Assembly (NCBI RefSeq): GCF_003675385.1
Contig: NZ_RCWZ01000002.1
Location: forward strand, 62,001-126,000
Length of the DNA stretch: 64,000 bases
Source: Mucilaginibacter kameinonensis
GTDB taxonomy: Bacteria > Bacteroidota > Bacteroidia > Sphingobacteriales > Sphingobacteriaceae
Direction of reading: 5' to 3'
In this document: one piece after another, positions 19,201-27,875 of the stretch
How positions within the stretch are numbered: position 1 is the stretch's first letter
How the letters are laid out: each line of letters opens with the position of its first letter
Made by a program: the position numbers and the translations under genes
Notes under the pieces: generated by a model
Told to the model about the DNA's origin: nothing
What the model saw: the letters and a program-made list of their open reading frames with translations, nothing else
Databases searched by the model: none

Positions 19201-20532
19201 TTAGGCCGTTCGGGCGAGTTCCGAATCATCGAAGCCGGAAGCAATAAAGTAATTGTTACCAACAATATTCCATACGGTTCATACCTGTATGTGAAAGATG
19301 GCAGCAAGATCACCAAAGGAGATCGTATCTGTTCATGGGATCCGTACAACGCGGTAATTATCTCTGAGTTTGCAGGTATTGCCCAGTTTGATGCTGTATT
19401 GGAAGGTATTACTTTCCGTGAAGAATCTGACGAGCAAACCGGTCACCGTGAAAAAGTGATCATCGATACAAGGGATAAAACTAAAAACCCTGCTATCCAG
19501 ATCGCCGATAATAAAGGTAACATCATTAAAGGATATAACATTCCGGTAGGCGCCCACATCGCTGTTGATGAAGGCGACAGGCTGCAAACTGGTCAGGTTA
19601 TTGCTAAAATTCCTCGTTCAACCGGTAAAACCCGAGATATTACAGGTGGTTTGCCACGTGTAACCGAGTTATTTGAGGCACGTAACCCTTCAAACCCAGC
19701 CGTAGTAACTGAAATTGACGGTGTGGTAACTTTAGGTGGTGTTAAACGTGGTAACCGCGAAATCACCATCGAATCAAAAGACGGCCAGGTTAAAAAATAC
19801 CTTGTACCACTTTCAAAACACATCCTTGTACAGGATAATGACTTTGTTAAAGCCGGTATGCCATTGTCAGATGGTTCAATTTCACCATCGGATATTCTTG
19901 CTATTAAAGGCCCTGCCGCTGTACAGGAATACCTTGTTAACGGTATCCAGGAAGTTTATCGCTTACAGGGTGTGAAAATTAACGATAAACACTTTGAGGT
20001 TATCGTTCACCAGATGATGCAGAAAGTATCTATCGAAGATGCGGGCGATACCCGTTTCTTAGAGCGTGAAGCTGTTGACGGATGGGATTTCATGACCGAG
20101 AATGATGAAATTTACGACAAGAAAGTTGTTACTGATCCGGGTGATTCAACTACGTTGAAATCTGGCCAGATAGTTTCATTACGTCGTTTACGCGATGAAA
20201 ACTCGGTATTGAAACGCCGCGACCTTAAACTGGTTGAAGTGCGTGACGCTATCCCTGCAACATCAAGCCCGATACTGCAAGGTATCACCAGGGCGTCGTT
20301 AGGCACCAAGTCGTTTATCTCGGCAGCATCGTTCCAGGAAACTACCAAAGTACTGAACGAAGCAGCTATCGCAGGTAAAAAAGACAACATGCTTGGCCTG
20401 AAAGAAAACGTTATCGTAGGTCACTTAATACCTTCAGGTACTGGTTTACGCGAATACGAAAATATCCGTGTAGGTTCACAGGAAGAGTTTGACCGCCTGA
20501 TGGCTTCAAAAGCAGAAGAGTTGGAAGCTTAA
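16243..20532 (+). CDS. rpoC: DNA-directed RNA polymerase subunit beta-prime
   Basis: A complete 1429-residue beta-prime. The N-terminal zinc ribbon ([20 protein letters not shown], about residues 66-85) is intact. The catalytic Mg2+ site [12 protein letters not shown] lies near residue 473, the trigger-loop region includes [19 protein letters not shown], and the second zinc site holds [13 protein letters not shown]. Co-transcribed with rpoB, from which it is separated by 109 bases holding the inverted array. A strong terminator follows, closing the operon. Confidence 0.99.
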   Translation: MSYKKDNKIKSNFTTITISLASPESILERSSGEVLKPETINYRTYKPERDGLFCERIFGPVKDYECHCGKYKRIRYKGIVCDRCGVEVTEKKVRRERMGHINLVVPVAHIWYFRSLPNKIGYLLGLPTKRLDLIIYYERYVVIQPGIKEADGINKMDFLTEEEYLDVLDTLPKENQYLDDKDPQKFVAKMGAEALEELLKRLDLDELSFSLRHQAANETSQQRKNEALKRLQVVEAFRDAKTRIENNPEWMIVKIVPVIPPELRPLVPLEGGRFATSDLNDLYRRVIIRNNRLKRLIEIKAPEVILRNEKRMLQEAVDSLFDNSRKVNAVKTEGNRALKSLSDILKGKQGRFRQNLLGKRVDYSARSVIVVGPNLKLHECGLPKDMAAELFKPFIIRKMIERGVVKTVKSAKKIVDRKDPLVWDILENVLKGHPVLLNRAPTLHRLGIQSFQPKLVEGKAIQLHPLTCTAFNADFDGDQMAVHVPLGNAAILEAQILMLASHNILNPANGTPITVPSQDMVLGLYYITKGRKTDETRVVKGQGLTFYSAEEVIIAYNEKKLDLHAFIKVKALVKERDGKIVNKIIDTTVGRVLFNQHVPVEVGYINELLTKKSLRDIIGEVVKITGMARAAQFLDDIKELGFKMAFQGGLSFNLKDINIPAEKVTLIDTASKQVDEVMNNYNMGFITNNERYNQIIDIWTRINNRLTANVMDILSNDNQGFNSVYMMLDSGARGSKEQIRQLAGMRGLMAKPQKSGSGGEIIENPILSNFKEGLSVLEYFISTHGARKGLADTALKTADAGYLTRRLHDVAQDMIVGEVDCGTLRGIYTTALKDNEDIVEPLYDRILGRTTLHDVHDPITNELLAVAGQDITEEVAKKIENSPLEGIEIRSVLTCESKRGVCALCYGRNLASGKRVQKGEAVGVIAAQSIGEPGTQLTLRTFHVGGTASNIAAESQINAKFDGIIEFENVRTVTYETAEDGAVDVVLGRSGEFRIIEAGSNKVIVTNNIPYGSYLYVKDGSKITKGDRICSWDPYNAVIISEFAGIAQFDAVLEGITFREESDEQTGHREKVIIDTRDKTKNPAIQIADNKGNIIKGYNIPVGAHIAVDEGDRLQTGQVIAKIPRSTGKTRDITGGLPRVTELFEARNPSNPAVVTEIDGVVTLGGVKRGNREITIESKDGQVKKYLVPLSKHILVQDNDFVKAGMPLSDGSISPSDILAIKGPAAVQEYLVNGIQEVYRLQGVKINDKHFEVIVHQMMQKVSIEDAGDTRFLEREAVDGWDFMTENDEIYDKKVVTDPGDSTTLKSGQIVSLRRLRDENSVLKRRDLKLVEVRDAIPATSSPILQGITRASLGTKSFISAASFQETTKVLNEAAIAGKKDNMLGLKENVIVGHLIPSGTGLREYENIRVGSQEEFDRLMASKAEELEA

Positions 20533-20557
20533 TTGCCAGCTGCTTAAATAATTTATT

Positions 20558-20588
20558 AAGCCTCCCGGTTATCCGGGAGGCTTTTTTT
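20558..20588 (+). terminator. Rho-independent terminator after rpoC
   Basis: An 11-bp perfect GC-rich stem (AAGCCTCCCGG at 20558-20568, complement at 20573-20583) with loop TTAT is followed by a T-run. A textbook terminator for the rpoBC transcript. Confidence 0.95.
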
Positions 20589-20686
20589 ATGACTTTTTTA
20601 AAATAGTTAAAACAAAAGCGAAATACTTCTGTTCTACGTTCGACACTTTGAAAGCATAATATAGGATAGAATATATTCTTAAAAGC

Positions 20687-20694
20687 TATATTTG
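20687..20694 (+). promoter_or_regulatory. -7 element TATATTTG before the DUF3467 gene
   Basis: An exact TAnnTTTG match, 62 bases before the ATG and after the rpoC terminator. No TTTG was found at the right distance upstream, so only half of the promoter is supported. Confidence 0.5.
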
Positions 20695-20756
20695 CCGCAG
20701 CATTTACCACGCAAAAAGACGGATAACGAAGAACGTCTTTTTGCTAATTTAGTAGC

Positions 20757-21068
20757 ATGGAAGAACAAAATGAAAACCAGCTCAATATTGAGCTATCAGA
20801 AGAAATTGCAGAAGGTGTTTATTCAAACCTTGCTATTATCACTCACTCAACCTCTGAGTTTGTATTAGACTTTATCAGGGTTATGCCGGGCGTACCAAAA
20901 GCCAGGGTAAAATCGCGGATCATCCTGACTCCCGAACATGCCAAACGCCTTTTATCGGCATTGCAAGATAATATCGAAAAATATGAATCTATTAACGGTC
21001 GTATCAAAGTACAGCCCGATCATCCCGGTTTTCCGATGAATTTTGGTGGCACAATGGGACAGGCATAA
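20757..21068 (+). CDS. DUF3467 family protein
   Basis: A 103-residue soluble protein with the DUF3467 pattern: a strand segment EEIAEGVYSNLAIITHSTSEFVLDF with its conserved SEFVLDFIR..PG core, then a helix HAKRLLSALQDNIEKYE. Function is unknown in the family. From memory it is common in Bacteroidota next to rpoC, which hints at a housekeeping role in information processing. It has its own promoter element, and no gene joins it downstream. Confidence 0.85.
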   Translation: MEEQNENQLNIELSEEIAEGVYSNLAIITHSTSEFVLDFIRVMPGVPKARVKSRIILTPEHAKRLLSALQDNIEKYESINGRIKVQPDHPGFPMNFGGTMGQA

Positions 21069-21151
21069 TTTTCAATATTATATTAAAACGGACTTTTGAT
21101 TAATAAAAAGTTATGCTAATGGCGGTTTTATGAAAAAATTAATAAAAGTGT

Positions 21152-21185
21152 GTTGCATTTGAGAAAAAAGTGTATATATTGCAAC
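21152..21185. promoter_or_regulatory. Inverted repeat in the leader of the exopolysaccharide locus
   Basis: GTTGCA (21152-21157) and TGCAAC (21180-21185) flank 22 AT-rich bases, 42 bases before the first export gene. It could be an operator or a small RNA hairpin. I found no clean promoter match here. Confidence 0.3.
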
Positions 21186-21226
21186 GTTTTTAACTTATAC
21201 CTATAAAAACATGAGATCTTAATTTT

Positions 21227-22042
21227 ATGAGAAAAGCTTCTTTAATAAACTCATCACTATTTTTGTTCATTTTGTTCGTTTTTCCGAGTTTGTTTTCTTG
21301 CAACGCTACCAAAAAAGTTAAATATTTTCAGGATATTCCTGACTCTGGGCAAGTAAAACATATTGAATCTGCGGTTTATGCGGCCCCGCAAATCAAAATA
21401 GATGATATCCTTACAATAGTTATTCAAACTATCGACCCAACTGCGACAGCTTCTTTAAATTTAGGTAATATAAATTCAACAAGTGCGGGTATACCTTTGG
21501 GAAGTACTATCAACCCTGCACAGGCAGTGACCGCGGGTTATCTTGTGGATAAAGAAGGAAATGTAGATATCGCGACCTTGGGTAAGATAAAAGTAGCAGG
21601 GCTTACAACATTTGAGGCAAAAAACGCCATTCTGCAAATTGCCGACAAGTACTTTAAGAATTCGTCAGTTTCCGTACGGTTTGCCAATTTTAAGATAAGT
21701 GTTACAGGAGAGGTTAATCGTCCGTCTACTTATATCATACCCAATGAAAAGGTGTCAATTCTAGATGCTTTGTCTTTAGCCGGGGATATGACCATTTTTG
21801 GTAAAAGAGATAACGTTTTGCTTATTAGAGAAAATGAAGATGGGTCACGTATAACTGTCAGAATGAATTTGAAAAAGAGTAATATAATGTCTTCCCCATA
21901 TTTTTATTTAAGGCAAAATGATGTTGTGTATGTGGAACCAAGTTCGTCAAAAGCCGCGGCCACAGATGCTTCACAGGCCAGATATTATACTTTGGTTGGG
22001 TCTTTATTGTCAGTGCTAATCGTATTATTTACAAGAAAATAA
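21227..22042 (+). CDS. Wza-like polysaccharide export lipoprotein
   Basis: The 271-residue protein has a lipoprotein signal (LFSC, Cys25), then the polysaccharide-export domain (IKIDDILTIVIQTIDP; GYLVDKEGNVDIATLGKIKVAGLT) and an SLBB-type domain (ISVTGEVNRPSTYIIPNEKVSILDALSLAG). It ends in a hydrophobic helix (LVGSLLSVLIVLF). Bacteroidota Wza homologues are shorter than E. coli Wza (379). It should form the outer-membrane/periplasmic exit for the polymer, in partnership with the Wzc-like protein encoded 9 bases downstream. First gene of the locus. Confidence 0.92.
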   Translation: MRKASLINSSLFLFILFVFPSLFSCNATKKVKYFQDIPDSGQVKHIESAVYAAPQIKIDDILTIVIQTIDPTATASLNLGNINSTSAGIPLGSTINPAQAVTAGYLVDKEGNVDIATLGKIKVAGLTTFEAKNAILQIADKYFKNSSVSVRFANFKISVTGEVNRPSTYIIPNEKVSILDALSLAGDMTIFGKRDNVLLIRENEDGSRITVRMNLKKSNIMSSPYFYLRQNDVVYVEPSSSKAAATDASQARYYTLVGSLLSVLIVLFTRK

Positions 22043-22051
22043 TCCTTACTT

Positions 22052-24439
22052 ATGAGAACTCCTGATCAGGAATTTGATCTTGCTTTTGAAGGTGAAGAAA
22101 GCTTTAATATAAAAAAATTTGTTAGCGGCGTTTTAAGTAACTGGTACTTCTATCTTTTGAGTATACTTGCTTGTATAGCTTTATCTATCGGGTATGCCAG
22201 ATATAGTACTCCAAGTTACAAAGTAAATAGTAAGATCACAATTGACGACGGAACATCCGGCGGGCTTTTGGGAGGGAAATCCAGCAGCAGTTCATTGATG
22301 GATTTTTCTGATCTTCTTGATATGTCAAGTAATGCTTATAACGAAATAGACATACTTAAGTCAACTTCGTTAATGACAAGTGTTGTTAAGGATCTTAACT
22401 TAAATGTAATAGTTTATCGAAAGGGAAGGATAAATGCGATAGAACTATTTGATGAGTCGCCGTTTAGTGTTAAAATTACACCGAAAGTTGACTCAATTGA
22501 GGCGAGAAATTATGACATTGCAATAGTTGGTAATAAGATTCATATTAAGAATAGTAAAGATGATATAGATACGACGGTTAACTTCAACACAAATGTTAGT
22601 TTTCCGCAGTATAATTTAACATTTACCCGGAATCTTAATAAACATATTGAAGTTTTAGGCTATAAGTTGAGTATTCACTCGGTTGATGATGAAGTACAGA
22701 TATTGAGTAAAACGTTTGATGTTGAATTAACTGATAAAAAAAGTACAACCTTGGCTTTGACGTTCCAATACTCAAATGCCAAAAAGGGTGAGGCAATTTT
22801 GGATAAACTCATGAACTTGTATTTGCAGGGAAACCATGAAAATAAAATTCAGATAGCGGATAGTACATTAACTTTTATAGATAACCGGATTTCTGTAGTT
22901 AGCCAGGAGTTAACAGGTGTTGAGTCTAAATTTGAAAAATTTAAACAGCAAAATCAACTTGCGGATGTTGACGCGCAAGGTAAGGCTTTGGTATCAAATG
23001 TTTCTGACTATTACAATAAACTTAACGAGCAGGAAATTCAGCTATCAATTGCCAATGAGGTTGAAAAGTATCTGGATAACCCTTCAAATAAGAAGATTAT
23101 ACCGAGTACGTTAGCTATTCAAGATCCAGTATTCGCAGCTGGTATTCAAAAGTATAATGAGTTACTGTTAAACCGGGATAATTTAATGCTTTCTTATAAG
23201 GAAGATAACCCAGTTATTCAAAATGTTGATGTTGAAATACAGAACGTAAGATCGACATTGGTGAAAACTTTCCAAACGTATAAAGCTAATCTGGTGACGC
23301 TTATTAATCAATTGAAGCAAAGAAATTCGTCTTTGAATTCGATGGTGAGGTTGATACCAAAGCAGGAACGTATCTATCTTGATTTTTCCCGTCAGCAAGA
23401 TTTGAAGCAGCAATTATATTTGTATCTACTGCAGAAGAAAGAGGAAACAGCTATAGCTAAAACCTCAACCCTATCCACAGCGCGTATAATTGATCCTGCC
23501 AAAAGTGATTACAAACCTTTTAAACCTAATAAACCAATAATCTATATTTTTGGATTTTTTATCGGGTTTTTGATACCACTGGGATTTTTCTATACTAAGG
23601 AGAGGCTGAATATCAAAATAATTAACAAGGATGATATTTTGTCAAATACCAGGGTTACGGTAATTGGTGAGATTGGAAATAACTCAGATGGTAATTCCTT
23701 AGTAGTGAATAATAATTCACGGTCTATTATTTCCGAGCAATTTAGAGCCCTTCGAACAAACCTTCAGTTTGTTTTAAAACCCAGCAGATGTAATGTTATT
23801 ATGGCTACATCAAGTATGAGTGGTGAGGGTAAATCTTTTATATGTAGTAACCTGGGAAGCGTGCTGGCCTTAGGTGGAAAGCGGGTTATATTATTAGAGT
23901 TAGACCTTCGGAAGCCTAAACTATCTCTTAATCTTGGTTTGTCGAGTGATAATGGCTTTACCAATTATGTAGTGTCTGACGATCTATCTCCGGAAGACAT
24001 CATCAAGCCGACATTTTTTTCGGAGAATTGTTTTGTTATTTCATCCGGGCCTATTCCGCCTAACCCTTCTGAGCTTTTGATGAATGATAAGTTGGGTACA
24101 TTATTAGATTACCTGAAGCAAAAATTCGATTATATTATAATTGATAGTGCACCAATTGGACTGGTATCTGACTCACAGTTGATTGAAAAGTATGTTGACG
24201 TTAGCTTGTATATAACCAGGCAGGAGTATACTTACAAAACACAATTAAATATAATTAACGATTTAGTTAAAGAAGGTAAGTTCCGGAATGCTTACTTGGT
24301 TATTAACGATATAAAAACTAAAAAAGGTGGCTACTACGGTTATGGCTATGGTTATGGCTACGGCTATGGTTATGGCTACGGTTATGGTGAAGTACCTGCA
24401 AAACAGACTTTTTGGGGAAGGTTATTTAAGGGAAAGTAA
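22052..24439 (+). CDS. Wzc-like polysaccharide co-polymerase and tyrosine autokinase
   Basis: A 795-residue fusion of a Wzz/GumC chain-length domain and a cytoplasmic BY-kinase. Transmembrane helices lie near residues 30-50 and 495-515, with a coiled-coil periplasmic part between. The kinase shows Walker A (SGEGKS, about 588-593), Walker A' (LLELDLRKPK, about 613) and Walker B (YIIIDSAP, about 695). The tail has ten tyrosines, mostly in (YG) repeats, encoded at 24332-24388. In the family, autophosphorylation of this tail controls polymer length and export. Fits with the Wza-like gene 9 bases upstream. Confidence 0.93.
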   Translation: MRTPDQEFDLAFEGEESFNIKKFVSGVLSNWYFYLLSILACIALSIGYARYSTPSYKVNSKITIDDGTSGGLLGGKSSSSSLMDFSDLLDMSSNAYNEIDILKSTSLMTSVVKDLNLNVIVYRKGRINAIELFDESPFSVKITPKVDSIEARNYDIAIVGNKIHIKNSKDDIDTTVNFNTNVSFPQYNLTFTRNLNKHIEVLGYKLSIHSVDDEVQILSKTFDVELTDKKSTTLALTFQYSNAKKGEAILDKLMNLYLQGNHENKIQIADSTLTFIDNRISVVSQELTGVESKFEKFKQQNQLADVDAQGKALVSNVSDYYNKLNEQEIQLSIANEVEKYLDNPSNKKIIPSTLAIQDPVFAAGIQKYNELLLNRDNLMLSYKEDNPVIQNVDVEIQNVRSTLVKTFQTYKANLVTLINQLKQRNSSLNSMVRLIPKQERIYLDFSRQQDLKQQLYLYLLQKKEETAIAKTSTLSTARIIDPAKSDYKPFKPNKPIIYIFGFFIGFLIPLGFFYTKERLNIKIINKDDILSNTRVTVIGEIGNNSDGNSLVVNNNSRSIISEQFRALRTNLQFVLKPSRCNVIMATSSMSGEGKSFICSNLGSVLALGGKRVILLELDLRKPKLSLNLGLSSDNGFTNYVVSDDLSPEDIIKPTFFSENCFVISSGPIPPNPSELLMNDKLGTLLDYLKQKFDYIIIDSAPIGLVSDSQLIEKYVDVSLYITRQEYTYKTQLNIINDLVKEGKFRNAYLVINDIKTKKGGYYGYGYGYGYGYGYGYGYGEVPAKQTFWGRLFKGK
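24338..24388 (+). repeat. 6-bp (GGT/C-TAT/C) coding microsatellite in the kinase tail
   Basis: Alternating Gly and Tyr codons (GGT or GGC, TAT or TAC) form a 51-base near-perfect hexamer repeat giving (GY)8G. Unit slippage would add or remove Tyr-Gly pairs in frame. Confidence 0.85.
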
Positions 24440-24485
24440 ACTTAGGTTTTCTTTTACCTAAAACCTGGCATTTAATCTGAATCAG

Positions 24486-25451
24486 ATGTCGACAATTGAA
24501 TGTAGTCTAATTATTCGTTCATACAACGAAGAAAAACATATTGGGAAATTACTTGAAGGTGTTAAGAGGCAGACTATTTTTAACAATATCGAAGTAATTG
24601 TGGTGGATTCAGGCTCAACTGACGGAACAGTAGCCATAGCCAGAGAAGCAGGGGCAAGGATCGTAAATATTAGCCCAGAGGATTTCTCGTTTGGACGAGC
24701 GCTGAATATCGGGTGTGAGAACGCCAGAGGTAAATATTTACTTTTTGCCAGCGCTCACGTTTATCCTTTATATACAGATTGGATTGAAAAGATGCTGAGG
24801 CCGTTTTATAAGGATAAAGTGGCTTTAGTTTACGGCCGACAGGTTGGGAATGAAATAACCCGTTATTCGGAGGAGCAGCTATTTAAAAAATGGTTTCCGG
24901 GGGCATCCAACTATGATCAGAAGATACCATTTTGTAACAATGCAAACGCGGTTGTCAGAAAGGATCTTTGGGAGGAACAGCCTTATGATGAAGAACTTAC
25001 TGGTTTGGAGGATTTGGATTGGGCAACCAAGATCATGCAAAAGGGCTACTCGATAGCTTATGAATCGACAGCTACTATAGTGCATGTGCACGAGGAAACA
25101 CCGTCGAGAATAAAAAACAGGTACCGGCGTGAAGCAATCGCGTTGAAAAACATTTATCCTGACGAAAAATTTAATTTTTTGAGCTTTTGCAAACTGTCAA
25201 TAGGCAACATTTGGTCTGATTCTGTCCATGCGTTGCATGACGGTAGATTTTTGAAGGAGTTTAGGTTCATAGTCATATTTCGCACGTTGCAATTTTGGGG
25301 AACATACAAAGGATACCGGCAAAAGTCTAAGCCTGATGAAACCCTCAGGATGCGTTTTTACTATCCCAACGAAGTAAAAAACAAGCTGTTTAAAAAGAAA
25401 GCTGAACTATCAGCTACCGAATTGGGTGAAAGAATAGTATACAATTCATAA
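24486..25451 (+). CDS. Family 2 glycosyltransferase
   Basis: The 321-residue protein opens with a GT-A fold: SLIIRSYNEEKHIGKLLEG, IEVIVVDSGSTDGT (nucleotide-binding DSGSTDGT) and an SAH(V) segment near residue 90 in the place of the usual DxD. The acceptor-side motif is GLEDLDWATKI (about residue 180; ED base). It transfers a sugar to the lipid-linked repeat unit at the cytoplasmic face. The donor is not predictable. It follows the Wzc-like gene by 46 bases. Confidence 0.9.
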   Translation: MSTIECSLIIRSYNEEKHIGKLLEGVKRQTIFNNIEVIVVDSGSTDGTVAIAREAGARIVNISPEDFSFGRALNIGCENARGKYLLFASAHVYPLYTDWIEKMLRPFYKDKVALVYGRQVGNEITRYSEEQLFKKWFPGASNYDQKIPFCNNANAVVRKDLWEEQPYDEELTGLEDLDWATKIMQKGYSIAYESTATIVHVHEETPSRIKNRYRREAIALKNIYPDEKFNFLSFCKLSIGNIWSDSVHALHDGRFLKEFRFIVIFRTLQFWGTYKGYRQKSKPDETLRMRFYYPNEVKNKLFKKKAELSATELGERIVYNS

Positions 25452-25469
25452 CAATAATATATATAATAT

Positions 25470-26144
25470 ATGTCATACAAATTAACCGCAATTATACCAA
25501 TGCGTCATTCCAGCGAGCGTGTTCCTGGAAAAAATTATCGTGATTTTGCCGGAAAGCCGCTTTTTCATTATGTAGTTGAAGCGATGTTGAATTGCCCATT
25601 AGTTGACAAAGTAGTTATTGATACGGATAGCCCAATTATAATAGAACAGAGTGCAAAGGCTTTCCCAGACGTTCTTGTTTTAGAAAGGCCTGAGCATTTA
25701 AGAGATGGCAGTATCCCAATGAACGACGTTTTGTTGAATACCATTAACCAAGTGCCTTCACAGTTTTATTTACAAACGCATAGCACAAATCCCATATTAT
25801 CAACGCAAACCATTACAGCGGGGATAGAGAAATTTTTTCATTTATATCCTATGTATGATTCATTGTTTTCGGTAACGCGGAAACAGGTAAGGTATTGGGA
25901 TCCATTAGCAAGGCCTATTAACCACAACCCCAATATTTTGTTGCGTACCCAGGATTTGCCTCCTATTTACGAGGAAAATTCATGTATGTATCTGTTTACA
26001 AAGGAAATTTTGGAACGGAAGCATAATCGTATTGGTGACAGACCATATTTGTTTGAAATGCCAGAAGTTGAATCGCAGGATATAGACGTAGAACTGAATT
26101 TCATCATGGCCGAACTGCTATACAAAAACCTACACAAAATATAA
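25470..26144 (+). CDS. NeuA-like acylneuraminate cytidylyltransferase family protein
   Basis: The 224-residue protein matches CMP-sugar synthetases: an N-terminal nucleotide-binding loop at residues 7-22 (AIIPMRHSSERVPGKN), AGKPLF, DTDSP, and QTHSTNPILS around residue 103. It should activate a sugar acid or related acid with CTP. The canonical loop of NeuA is RGGSKxxxxKN; here the GGSK part reads HSSE, so a Lys that contacts the nucleotide is Glu. No neuB or kdsA-like synthase is in the window, so the substrate need not be a nonulosonate. The next two genes (dehydrogenase and SDR) are 21 and 4 bases apart and probably make or modify that substrate. Confidence 0.83.
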   Translation: MSYKLTAIIPMRHSSERVPGKNYRDFAGKPLFHYVVEAMLNCPLVDKVVIDTDSPIIIEQSAKAFPDVLVLERPEHLRDGSIPMNDVLLNTINQVPSQFYLQTHSTNPILSTQTITAGIEKFFHLYPMYDSLFSVTRKQVRYWDPLARPINHNPNILLRTQDLPPIYEENSCMYLFTKEILERKHNRIGDRPYLFEMPEVESQDIDVELNFIMAELLYKNLHKI

Positions 26145-26165
26145 CTCCCGTTTTAAAGATATAAT

Positions 26166-27101
26166 ATGAAAGTTTTAATAACATGCCCTCCAATGCTAAG
26201 GGCAATAGATCAGTTAAGGTATCTTTTTGATGATAAAGGAATTGAGCTGATTACGCCAAATGTTGTTCAGGTATTAACTGAAGACGAACTGATTGAAATT
26301 GTACCTACTATTGATGCATGGATCATAGGCGATGACCCTGCAACCGAGCGCGTGTTTACCGCAGGGAAAGCGGGCAAATTGGTGGCTGCCGTAAAATGGG
26401 GGGTAGGTGTTGATAATGTTGATTTTAAGGCGTGCGAAAAATTGGGGATTCCTATTTCAAATACTCCACGAATGTTCGGTAATGAAGTAGCTGATATGGC
26501 TCTTGCTTACTTTACAGGTTTGGCGCGGGATAGTTATCGTGTTGATAGAGAAGTTCGTAAAGGTAACTGGATTAAACCAGCCGGGATGTCTCTTGAGGGC
26601 AAAACTGTAGCACTGGTTGGGATTGGTGATATTGGATTGGCCACTGCGCGCCGCTTAAAGGCATTTGATGTTAAAATCAATGCTTATGATCCGTTTAGTA
26701 AACTAACTTCGGAAGAAGCCGGTGTAGATGAAATACTTGCTTTCCCGGAGAAATTGGAAGAAGCCGATTTTGTTGTGCTTACATGTGCTTTAACGCCTTC
26801 AAACTATCATCTTGTTAATTCTGATACAATAGGTTTAATGAAAGATGGTGTAATTATAATTAACGTTTCACGTGGTCCGCTGATTGACGAAACAGCATTG
26901 GTGGCAGCGCTTAACAGTGGTAAGGTTAAATCGGCCGGGTTAGACGTTTTTGAAGTTGAGCCGCTTCCTTCAGATAGCCCGCTTAGGCAATTTGAACAGT
27001 GCATCTTTGGAACCCACAATGGTTCAAACACAAAAGAAGCTGTTATAAGGGCGAGTTTAAAAGCAGTGGATATCTTATTTGGATATTTAAAACTTAAGTA
27101 A
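26166..27101 (+). CDS. D-2-hydroxyacid dehydrogenase (phosphoglycerate dehydrogenase-like)
   Basis: The 311-residue enzyme has the full D-2-hydroxyacid dehydrogenase plan: substrate loop KWGVGVDNVD, Rossmann motif VGIGDIG (residues 151-157) and catalytic Arg236 (NVSRGPLID), Glu265 (DVFEVEPLP) and His284 (GTHNG). There is no ACT domain, so it is not the regulated SerA form. Context, between a cytidylyltransferase and an SDR, suggests that it oxidises or reduces the acid that is later activated with CMP rather than making serine. Its actual substrate is unknown. Confidence 0.85.
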   Translation: MKVLITCPPMLRAIDQLRYLFDDKGIELITPNVVQVLTEDELIEIVPTIDAWIIGDDPATERVFTAGKAGKLVAAVKWGVGVDNVDFKACEKLGIPISNTPRMFGNEVADMALAYFTGLARDSYRVDREVRKGNWIKPAGMSLEGKTVALVGIGDIGLATARRLKAFDVKINAYDPFSKLTSEEAGVDEILAFPEKLEEADFVVLTCALTPSNYHLVNSDTIGLMKDGVIIINVSRGPLIDETALVAALNSGKVKSAGLDVFEVEPLPSDSPLRQFEQCIFGTHNGSNTKEAVIRASLKAVDILFGYLKLK

Positions 27102-27105
27102 TCTG

Positions 27106-27849
27106 ATGATGGATAACAAGAAAACTGTTTTAATAACCGGTGTACTTGGAGGTATTGGAAGTCAATTAGCACGTACTTTTAATGAAAGTGATTATCGTGT
27201 TGTAGGGCTTGACTTGGTGGATGAACCCTCTCCTTATTGCGAAAAATTTATCAGGTTTGATTTGAATAAATATTGTGCCGATGTTGAATACAAGGTGCAC
27301 ATGGACGCAATTCTTGATAAAGAAGTTCCTGAATTGTTTGTTTTAGTCAACAATGCGGCAGTACAGATTTTAAGCAGTCTTTCTGAAGTAAAAATCCAGG
27401 ACTGGAACCAAACGCTTAACGTAAACCTGACAGGACCGTTAATGCTAAGCCAGCTTTTCTTAAGCAAGCTGGAGCAATCGCAAGGTTCCATTATCAATAT
27501 AGCAAGTATTCATCATCAGCTTACAAAAAAGCGCTTTTTAGCTTATGCAACATCAAAAAGTGCATTAGTTGGGTTAACCAAAGCGCTTTCGGTTGATTTG
27601 CAGGGTAGGGTAAGGGTTAATTCAATTAGCCCAGCAGCCATTGATACACAAATGCTAAGAGACGGATTTAACAATGATGAGGATAAGGTACGGATGCTTA
27701 ATGAACTACATCCAAGTCAGCGTATAGGTAAGCCCCAGGAGGTTTCACAGCTTGCATTGTTATTAGCTGAAGATAAACTTGGTTTTATAAACGGCGCAAA
27801 TTTGAATATTGACGGTGGTATTAGCAACGTTCTAAAGGATCTGGACTAA
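27106..27849 (+). CDS. Short-chain dehydrogenase/reductase
   Basis: A 247-residue classical SDR: TGVLGGIG cofactor loop (residues 11-18), VNNAA, and catalytic Ser134, Tyr147 and Lys151 (YATSK). The C-terminus NGANLNIDGGIS is typical. The gene starts 4 bases after the dehydrogenase with a double ATG (27106 or 27109). It belongs with the two genes before it in a putative pathway for a CMP-activated residue, similar in make-up to ptmA/ptmB pairs of legionaminic acid loci. The substrate is unknown. Confidence 0.85.
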   Translation: MMDNKKTVLITGVLGGIGSQLARTFNESDYRVVGLDLVDEPSPYCEKFIRFDLNKYCADVEYKVHMDAILDKEVPELFVLVNNAAVQILSSLSEVKIQDWNQTLNVNLTGPLMLSQLFLSKLEQSQGSIINIASIHHQLTKKRFLAYATSKSALVGLTKALSVDLQGRVRVNSISPAAIDTQMLRDGFNNDEDKVRMLNELHPSQRIGKPQEVSQLALLLAEDKLGFINGANLNIDGGISNVLKDLD

Positions 27850-27875
27850 ATATAGACGTGGCCAATGTGTAAGAC

